DNA of 64,000 bases, taken from the NCBI GenBank assembly GCA_027563935.2, contig CM050447.1, positions 12,492,501 through 12,556,500 of the forward strand, written 5' to 3'. The position numbers and the translations under genes were made by a program. Origin of the DNA: Costus lasius (taxonomy: Eukaryota; Streptophyta; Magnoliopsida; Zingiberales; Costaceae). Within the stretch, counting starts at the first letter, position 1, and each line of letters starts with the position of its first letter. The notes below the pieces were generated by a model. The model was given only the letters and a program-made list of their open reading frames with translations. It did not search any database and was not told the origin of the DNA. Below are positions 24,401 to 35,600 of the stretch, in pieces.

Positions 24401-27400
24401 ACCAACACACCGGTCAGTTTAAAATTCCTTTTTATATATGCATATATAACTAGTACCACCCATCTACCGGCACCGAATCATGGTCAGATCGATACAAACC
24501 AGTGACACTGCACCTTGGTATGTCCTATGGCATTTTAGGAAAAAAGTTAAACTATACTACTTTCTATCAAAGTAGGTTAGTTTAGTGTTTAAGAAACAAG
24601 TCCAAACCGCCCGGTACGGCCAATTTGTACCGGTCCAAGTAGGGACCAATACATGGAACGCTTTGTTTTGAATGGAAGGAACAGAGAGGGTAGAGTGGAA
24701 GAAGTATGAAGGAAAAAGAAAAAAAAGAAAAAGGAGAAAAGAGAAAGAAACTAGAAAGGAGGCTCCCACTTGCAGCGAGTGAAAGGAGTGGAGGTGCCAC
24801 CTCCACTATTCGGAGCGAGCTTCCACAAGCGAAGCTCAACGAACACATGAAGCTCGTAGGCTTCTCCTTCCTTTCTTTTTCTTCTTCCTTCTTTTGCTCT
24901 CTACTTGAAACCATCTGGTTCAAACTGGTATGGACTGGTCTATGCTAGTTCAACACCAGTTTGCATCAGTATTTTAAACCTTAGGTTAATTAACATAATG
25001 ACTCTCATCAAATGTGAGCTCAAGTAATTGCATGCCCCAAGGAGGTGTTCCAGTGATACCATAAGTTGAACTAATAGCCAAAAGAAGCCCTTGTAGTGTT
25101 CTGAACAATAACTGAAGCTTAAAGCAACTCAAGAATATTAGAAACCTACCACGATGTTGGCTTTTGTTCTCCAACATGAACCGAATCAAACTCAATTAAC
25201 AAGCATTATCCTAGTAACCATATAAATAACTACTTTGACAAAAAATCCAGTTGCAAACATGCTTATTTTATTAATAGGCCACTGAATCTAGCTTAAGATA
25301 CTTAGTGAAATGGGGATCAAATTGTTGTCACCCCTATGTTATACACAAGAATTCATGAAATTAAAAAGAAAACTTAGAAATGTAAATAATGAACTTCTTG
25401 AAACCTTAAACTCAGAACCAATTAAAAGTTAAAACAAGTAACACAAAACAAATTCATCAGACGCATGTATGTTATGTCTTGTCCATATTAAAATAATCAC
25501 TATCATATGCATAACAAGAGTCGACAATCTTGCCAAACAAAAAAGAGACTGTCGTAATCTTGATAAACTATGGCAGGTTAAAACACGATGAAAATTTGCA
25601 TCATAAGATTGATAAGCTATCGTGGGGACAGGAAGCTGAAATAAAAAAAATATTTGCATCTATGTGCTGGATAAGCTATGGTAGGCTGAATACAAAGAAA
25701 ACTTGCCTTTTCAGTACGACAATTCGGATCACAACTGTGATTGATGAAACGACCGAGGTTCCCTTTTGCACATGCATCTATCACCTGTATCAAGTAGATG
25801 AAAGATAGAAATCTAGCATAAATAACGAAAGCAAACATATCGGAGTAAGCTTCAATTGGTAGACGCAAGAGTAACATCTTAAAATGTAGAAGACAAAAGA
25901 AACATGATTCTGCACAAACAAGCCATCAGTATCTCCTTACCCGAATTAGATCAGAAAGTTGTTTGTCCATAAACACATTAAATAAAATAGAAGTTTCATC
26001 AGTCAATAAAGAGATGTAACACCATTTCCTGTACAGCTATCCAAATTTAGGGCATGTTTCTTTGGAGAGAATCCACATAGAGGAGAAGAAAAAATACAAT
26101 GAATCTCTCCCGTGTGGATTCTCTCCAAAGAAACAGGCCCCTAAGAACAATTGAGAACTTAAAACATTAAATGTCTAGTTTGAATAAGCCAAAAATACTA
26201 GTTTGGCTAATAGTATTAATATCAACAAGTAGAGTGTATAAGTTGACAAGTCAAAGCCCTTTTGTTGGAGCCGTTTTTGCCTAGTCCTTGCAAACCAAAA
26301 TCTCTTCTCAAGAAAAGTATGCCCAAGATACTGGATTTGTACAATGATGCTGGACAAGAAGATTGCAATGAATCATGAACCATAGATCATACAAGCCAAC
26401 TTCAGATCAAACAGCATGTGGAGTGTGAGATACTGGATTTGTACCGTGATGCTGGACAAGAAGGTTGCTAGAAAGTTGCAGTGAATCATGAATCATAGAT
26501 CATATAAACAAGGTTATCAAAAATACGTTATGGGTCTTAGGATATTCCGATCCTTCGACCCAAATTAGGCAAACCATTCCGAAACCCAAAATGTGGTAGG
26601 ATATCTTACTCAATCTTAAGTTAATAAGTAGAATGAGATCAGATTTGATTACTATTATACCAAAAATCAATAATCTAATATATCAAAAGCCTTAAATTGA
26701 TATATGATATAATTTCATGTCTTTAATTATCATCTTTTGCTCTTTCTCGTCATTTGTCTACTTCAACTATTTATTAGAATCAGCTTTGTAATCTTTATCA
26801 TCTTTATTTAGCACCTTTATTGTCATTTTTATCGTTTTTATTTTCATTATTATGTATACCTTTATCTTTAACATTTTCTATGCTTTTATCTTGCTGCCTT
26901 TACTTCATTGCATGCTTTTGTTGTTTCTAGTTTTATTGTACATCTTTGTTATGGATATCTTCTATTATCTTATCTTCATGATCATCTTCTCACAAATATT
27001 CAATTTCATAGTTTTAGTTGTATATCTGAATAATAGTATAAAATATTGGATATATATATTTTAACCTTAATACATGATACTGGATAAATATATATTAATT
27101 TTTTTATTCTTTATTACTTGTTAGAATATTTATCTTACTCTTAAGTCTAACTAGATGAATATATTTTAAAAAATATATAATTTAGGTGATTTAGTAGGAT
27201 ATTACGATCCAATCCTATAAAGCCTCCATTAGGATCTTGATTTTGACAACCTTGTATAAGCCAATTTGAAGCCAAATAGCATACTATGGAGTATGGAGTA
27301 TGGGAATCATTGACAAAATTGATAGTATAGCATAGATAGTCTGATGGTTCCAAAAATTGGGCCTCACCATTTGGTATGAGTGAGACAATCAATACCAATA

Positions 27401-30400
27401 TACTATATGTCAATATAACCAGCACTAATCCGTTTTAGTGTTGGTACGACCAGTATTGATATATTTTAGTGTCAATACCACCAATAGTACATTGGCACAT
27501 ATCAATATTTAAAAACATTGGCAGTCTTCGCCCATAATAATAGTGACAAGAAGCAAGCATCAATTCAACCACATTTCATTTCTGCTGCAAGACAAACCTA
27601 ATAGAGTTCCCATCTACCAGAGTTCACACTTTCCTCACTTTTACCATTTCAATAATTTGTATGGACAACGGTATAGGTATAGGAACAGGTAAAAAAAAGC
27701 TATCATTGTCGATGTATGAAACCTCGATGAACTTTTTTTTAATTGTTGTTCTTTACATTATATTTGTATCTGTTTGTTTTTTTAAATAGGCAAGTGGCTA
27801 GGCTTGTTCCCAAACTTGTCATCACCAACTAAGGTCTTACCAATTGAACTAACTTACATTATATTTATATCTCATTTGAACATTTAGCAGCCCATTTAAA
27901 CACTATTTAGTATTTTAAAAAACATGTTTTTTTCTGGGAAAGCCTTTCCTCTAACTCCTTCATAAAGCTCAATTCCGTTAGCGAGACTCCAACAGAACTG
28001 AGGTGACTGAGGATTGGAAGGTTGGCGTCTTGGTCTTGCATTACATGTTTTCTTTGATTTGCAAATTCATTTTGATCATCCAAGATTGGAGCTTGAGGAA
28101 AGTGTGATTTAGATTGAAATATGGGGTCCAAGCCGCAACAGTATATGGATTGGAACTGAAGAAGAAAACCAATTGATGGAAGAGGATCCTTGATGATTAG
28201 CCAAATATACATATGAATTACATCTGCAAGAGGTTCCTTGATGAGGTTTGGAATTACCTATTTCGATTAGATTTTTTTGTGACTTATTTTCATGTAAATT
28301 TCACCAAAGATGATTAGCCAAATATATAGTGTTTCATAACAGAATGAGTTTTCATTTCTCATCTCCTTCAATTCACCTTAATCCATAATTGTTCTTTTTA
28401 ATAAGCTGATGGTATGTTGCATTTCTATTGAATTTTGTTGATAAAAAATCATGTCACTTTCAACAAAAACAACACCAATTTTTTCCTTGCTATAAGACTA
28501 GACATACAGATGTATGAGATAAAGAACAATTCACTTCCATTTGCATTTTTAGTTTCCTAGACCAAACAAAATAATAATTAGACTATATTTGTAGAACAGC
28601 CCCCCTCGCAGCAAGTGTTTTATGGTAATGCTTGACAAAAAATAATGGTAATAATCTGATATCTCCAATGACATAGAAAATTAGTATTATCAAAATATTA
28701 TAATTGGCTAAAGAAATTAAGAAGCTACAGTAAAAAATATACTGTCTTGTTAAGGTAAACCTCGTCCAATCAACTTTGCACCAAAAATCATGAAAGGGCA
28801 GTAAGAGATTCTGTAAGTTTTTGCCAAAATGAAATAGATTTCTAAACAGAAAACAACTCGAAGTAGTTCACTCTAATGAGAAATATAATAACGCACTAAT
28901 GAACTTTGAAAAAATAAATTAAATTTAAAGAGCAAGGTAAGATGAAAAGGCCAAACCTCACCACCATTCAGCGTCATGAAGTAGAAATGCTTCTGACCTC
29001 TGGAAGCGTAGTACTTTTGCCGGGCTTCATATGTAGAAAAATCAAGCACCTGAGTAGTCAATATATTAAATGAGCAAACGGGACTGCAGGACATTTAACT
29101 TTTTCTAGCATATTACATTGTTTTTTAAAGAAAAGATAATGAATGAAACAGAAGATAAAAGTACAAACTTCAGGGAAAAATGGAATAAAACTAGATTGTT
29201 GCACTATATACACAATTGATTTCCAGTCCATTGAGTAAACAGCATGGGTAAAAAAAATTAATCAGGTGGACTGGAGAAGATTTTCATATCTACCTCTCCC
29301 ACGTATTCGATGAGAAATTGACCACTAGGTACACCTTCGAGCAACTGGAGCCCGAATCCTTTTTTTCCACAAGGAATCCACTTGAGCCTAGCATATTTGC
29401 GTTTCTGAAACTGCTTATGAAAACTCCAGTGTGAGACATGAGGCAAAAAAATTGAAATATATAAAATCATGGAAACGCTCCATACTAGGAGAGGCTCGTA
29501 CCACTCTAACAATGGGTCAGTATCAGTTCACAATGGACCGGTACTAACAATGGGTCAGTATCAGTTCACAATGAACCGGTACTAGTACCACTATTTTGAA
29601 AACCATTCAGTACCACTTAGTAGTTGTAACTGTACTACCCTATACTAGTACATAAAATAGAGTCAGTAGCAATCGGTTACTGTATGCATAAATATCTAAT
29701 TATATATAATATAGCAATTGGTCCTGCATTGAACTAGTACACCAATACTAATTAAGATTGAGAACCTCGATCAGCAAACATTATGTTCGTGTACATGTAT
29801 GTATTGGTATGCCTGTAAACCTGTCTGACATTGGATCAGACCAAGATTGAAAACCTTTTATATCACTAAGTAGTAGATGCTGACCTGTTGGTTTGCACAA
29901 AGATCCCCACATGGGCAGGTTCCTTTCACACACTCTATGTTAAGCATTCGGTTCAAACATTGATCTCCACAGCCCAAACTGCCATCTGAAGGAGGCTTGC
30001 AGTAGCAAACCATTGTCTGTTGCAAAAAAGATAATGTCAACAAAAAGGAAGCACCATGAACGTACTTAAGTATTTCAATGAACAGAACTAAACCACGATA
30101 TACTACAGAAAAGAAGCATTGACGATGATAAAATATGGAATATCTTGTCATTAGTGCAGTATATAGGGCATGGATATAACGATTTTAAACCTCAAGTAGC
30201 ATGTACCATATACCATACAGGTTGATTCAGCGAAGGGACAGTAGAGTACAGGACTGTAGTCTATGACTTTTCTGTATTGCTCCATTGCTTGTGAGGTGCC
30301 GTAGTTCTACGTACCAATCAATCCAAGGCTGGCATATCTAATTGCCCAAGATTTTAAAGCATCATACCAAGTAACCAACTACTAGCATTAACCGATTCTG

Positions 30401-32658
30401 CTGTACCACAAATGAGCATTACAATCTAACATGTACTAAATACAAACTACAAACACCTATATTATTTAGATTATGCAAGCAACAAATAACTCTTTGCTAG
30501 GTAGATATGGTTGGACCTGCTAACATAGAAGTCACTGAAGATAAGGTTCAGATTTCTTCTTTACTGGGGACAATTAATCAGTTTCAAAATGAAATAAAAA
30601 AATCACAAATTAAATTAAAAAGACATTTGGTTCTCTTCATCTGTTTGAAGATGTCTTCATTCACAACTGTATATAGCCCCCATCTTTTTTTCACCTTCTC
30701 CATATAGTTTTGCATGGAAGACTGTGAATTGGTGCATCATGCTTCCCATATATGATCCTAATATATATCTCTCATACGCTACTTGTATTCCAAAATTATC
30801 ACTGTTTTCTAGTAACCTTTTTTCTATACTGTCAACTGTGTGGAAAAGACGTTCAGAGCCAAACCCAATCCAATTCCTGTCTTACTCCCCCATGTAATTT
30901 ATCTAAAAAATATACTCATAGGCACCAAATCATTCTTTCCTTGAATATCTACCTAATTCAACAGTGAAAACTTAGTTAATTTCTAAAAGCACCAAAAGAT
31001 CATGTAAAGAAAACTTCATTTGTAGGACAAAAGCGGCATTACTTCTAATGGTGCTATTTTCTACATAAGCAACAAAGATTATAGCAATGATAACAATTGT
31101 TCATTTCAAGCCTTTCTCAGATTTAGTTTGTAATAATTTTCCAAAACAATTTGGATATAACTTACAAAGGAAAAGAAAGCGGCATTACTTCTAATGGTGC
31201 TATTTTCTACATAAGCAACAAAGATTATAGCAATGATAACAATTGTTCATTTCAAGCCTTTCTCAGATTTAGTTTGTAATAATTTTCCAAAACAATTTGG
31301 ATATAACTTACAAAGGAAAAGAAAAAGGAAATTATGTTATTGAGTATTCACACCAAAAATATTCTGCATGTTGTCATCCATGGTAGCCCTTTATCAAAAG
31401 TTCAAACTAACACTAGTATGAACTATGAACTATCAAAACAGGATTTTGCTAAAAAGAATCGTGAGATCACCCAAACCTCATCAATTGTCTGACTTTTCCT
31501 ATTGCGATGCAGATACAAGTTGGACTTGATATGTGTCCAAGCAGCTGGCTGTGCAGCTGAAAATAAAAGCAAGAGAGTGAACCAAAAGGAAACTGTCAAA
31601 GATCCAAAGCAAAAACACTTTACATGGTTTTGTCTATTTTCATAAAAAAATTAAATTTGCTAAAAAGCCTACCAGCTAATTTTTCCTTTACAATTCCACG
31701 AGGATTTTGCTTAGGTACATCATCGTCGCAAGAAGCATCAGAAATCTCCAATTCAGCATTGATCTCAGAGTTCGTCTTTTCTTGTGGTATCGAACAATCA
31801 GCAAATGCCTTATCGGTATTGTCCTTGCAAGTCCTTAAGATATAGTAGAACCAAATAAATTTCAAGCAGCACTCGAAAGAAATGCAAGACACTTAAGAAA
31901 GACAAACAAATGAAAGAAGACAAAGATTTCACAGCAAAATTGATGCCTTGAGGCTAAGCATCTAATAAATATGTCACCAAAAAATCGGTGAGAAGATAAT
32001 GTAAAGGAATAATCGGAGGGAATCAATTCAATATTCAATGGGCTTATCTCAGCTTTTCAGCTTTAAGGATCAGTCATCAATGGAAATCATCATATAATTT
32101 TGGCTGACAATACAATAGTGCAAAAATTAGATGAACTGGAGTAAAAGTATCATACATTACACAGGGCCAACGTTTGAAATTCGAGCCGAGTCCAGTTTTC
32201 TGGTCTAAGCTTAGACTAATATGTCCAGCTTGTACCGGTACATACTAGTTTGTACCAAACATCACGGATGGCTACTGAGGTAGCAAGGAAAGAGGAAGTT
32301 GGGGCGATCAAGCAGAAGCTTCTGAAGCTTTGGCAAAAGCTTCAATGGCAGACAATCTCCACCTGTGTTGTCTCCGGTCTGCCTCTGCCTACATTGCCTT
32401 TGATCTGAGTGTGGTCCATGTACTTGTCCTTGCTCAGACTAGTACAAACAGGGTGTACCATCTAGTGCGAGCCAATTTTTAGTTTTTGGATCCTTACACA
32501 GGACCAAGTTTTTTTATAGCCAAACACCATGTACAATTTCAAATCATCTCTCGGGCTACTATGCCTATCTATGAGTTTATGCAATTGAAGTATTGAACAA
32601 TCACTGTAGTTTAAAATACTAGTACTGGTATATGGTCGATAATATATATATAGGTATG

Positions 32659-32698
<40 letters not shown>

Positions 32699-35600
32699 TA
32701 TCAACAGGTACCATTATTATTATGTGTCAATATCAACTAGTATGTATCAATACATACGAGTCCAACCGTAGATTCACTAGTACAAACTGTTATTAAAACC
32801 ATGGCCAGCACTATCCAATCACATATCTATACATAAATAAAATTATATCAAACTATCAAAATTATATGTATATGTAATATTTGCTGTGTATATGTATATA
32901 TGTGTGTGAGGTACTGACCTAGTATTGATACCAGTACCACAAAAAAAAAATAAAGCAAATGAAGCATGATAACAAAGGTATGAAAAGGAAAAAAGAAGTG
33001 GATGTTGTTAGGCAAACAAATTCAACAAAAAAAAAAATCAGCTATACAAAATAAAATTTCCAAGATATCCAATAGAACTTGGAAAAAACCCACGTCTAGT
33101 GGATAACAAGGAATTAGATAAGCTTGTCACCTAAATGAGAAAGAATCAAAGAACTTTGACTATTATCAATAACATGACATGACTTGCCAACACGATACGA
33201 TACAACACAAAGTTTCATGGGTTTGGGTCATAGATAATCGTGTCCATGTCATAAACGTGTCAACCCGTTTATAACCTGCCAATATACGTGTAATGTTAGA
33301 TCATAAACGGGTTGACCCATGTAAACCATATTTTATATATATATAAAAATAAAATTTTAAACCCTAAAATCAAAAAATAATTTTATCCCTATGAATTGTT
33401 AGAACTTTTGTAATTTTGATTTGTAAGTGACTATGGAGTAGTTAACATGATGTTTATTGAGTTAAACAGCTTATTCGTGTAGAGTCGTGTAGTAACATGT
33501 GATAAACTATTTACTAAACAGGTTATTTGTATCGTATCGTGTCATACCACAACCTATTTATTAAACGGGTTACTCGTGTCATGTTATATATTTAATAAAT
33601 AGGTCATGTTTGTGTTTTATACATTGACCCATATATATAAATGAGTCATGTTTGTGTCATATATAAACGTATCACGGGTCAAGTATGACACGACCGATTA
33701 TGACCCATTCTTAATTATCAATGCATCCAAATTGCACAAGATAATAAGAAGTATCCCAAATCTAAATCCATATAGTGTATGATGGAATTGCAAATCTTTG
33801 TTGTTTTCTGAAGTAATCAACAAAGTTGGTTGATTATACATTGATGAATTATAGAAGACATGCCACTGTAGTTCATAGATATGGTGATCATTTGCATATT
33901 CTTACTCAACCTTTAGTAACCTGTAATATTAATTCATCAAGCATTGAAATTTTTTAAGCTACTCTCTAGGTGAAACAATGAAAGAGTTTTCATTGACCAC
34001 ATGCTTACATCTCTCATATAGCATGGGCAATCAATCTTGACTTTGTAAAATAATCATGGATCTTAGGATTTAATCACTTCGAATGTGACAAAGAAGTAAG
34101 ACCCACTGACCCAGTCGTATGAAGAACAATCACACGTCTCTTTGAGAAATTAAATTAACTTGTAAGGGAGAGTCATCCTCAGTAGTGAGTAGTATGACAA
34201 AGCAAGGTGGAAATATTAACATGAAAAAGATAGTCAACTGCAACTCCAATTGTATTTAGTCAGCTATTCATATTTCGTTTGTATCAGCTATCCATATTTT
34301 GTTTGTATCAGCGGTGCAACTCATTTCAGGTTCTCATCACAGTATTCTAGGAGACCACATTAGTGCCCCAAATTCCCATAAAATCGTTAACACTTGTTGT
34401 CCACAATACAGCTGATGGTTAGTTCTTGTAACCATCTACCTAGAAGTCGATTTATTCATCTCACAATACTATGTGCATGTTATGTATAGCTTTCAACCAA
34501 AATGAACAGAGTGCTAAAAGATTTACCATCCACAGTGGGTTTCATCAATCATATCTGCAAGTGCAGTTGGTATACAACGCCATTTGTGGCAATCATCACA
34601 AAGCACCCATGCCTGTCTTTGTGGTACCGAGTGGCCATTCAACCCACAGGCACTTCCCTTTGCTTCTGGTTCATTACCTACGTAACAAAATTAGAATTAG
34701 AAAATTTTAATGTCCAGAAGTTATGGAAGTAAACAAGTTGATTCTTATCATTAGTAACTCATGCCTAATAGGCCAAGATTAAAAAGAAAGGGTGCAATAT
34801 GAAATATCCATGTAGTTCAGATTTAAAAAGAAACAAATAAATTTGCATACATCTTAGTTCATTTTCATTTAATGCTAAATCACGAGCTGACTCTGGAAAC
34901 AATTTCAAGCTTTCATATGATTCCTGGCTGGCAACAAGTTTCTGATTTTTCTTCTTGTTTCTGCTCCTCACTAAATTTTGCATATTGAAGTTCTTTTGAC
35001 CACAAGATTTCACCCTATGTCGTCTTGGTGAATCAGTTAGACTTGATTTGTTGCTCCGTACCTTTGTTCTGCCACTTCTAGAAAGATAATCTAATTTAGC
35101 GTTATCAGACATCAGTGATCTGTTCTCTTCTATCTGAATATTCCCGATACCCTGCTTAGTAGATGTCACGGTTTGAAGACCAAGTTCCTCTTCCCTGGCT
35201 TCTTCACTGTGGTCAGGATCTGCCTTACCAATTATTGTAGACTCAGATGGAAAGGCTCTTCTAGACCCTTTCCTGATGGCTTTTTTATTGGAAACTGTAG
35301 ATGAAAGATTTTTTTCCTTGAGGCCATTTCGTCTCTGCCTAACATATTTTAAAGGCTCCAAAGCTGTATTATGAATCTGTAAATTATGGAACTTTTCCTG
35401 GCTTACAGTATGCTCTGATAAGTTACAGTCAGAACGACAGATCTTGCCATCCTTCCTCTCTTTTTGGCCTTTCTTATTTGCAGTCTGCTGCTGCACGTCC
35501 AAAGATGAAGGAAACTCACTGCTCGCAATTGGTTCTGAAGATTTTAAAGCTTGATCATCCATACCATGCAAAGTTACTTCAGGACCAGCTTCACTCAGAT

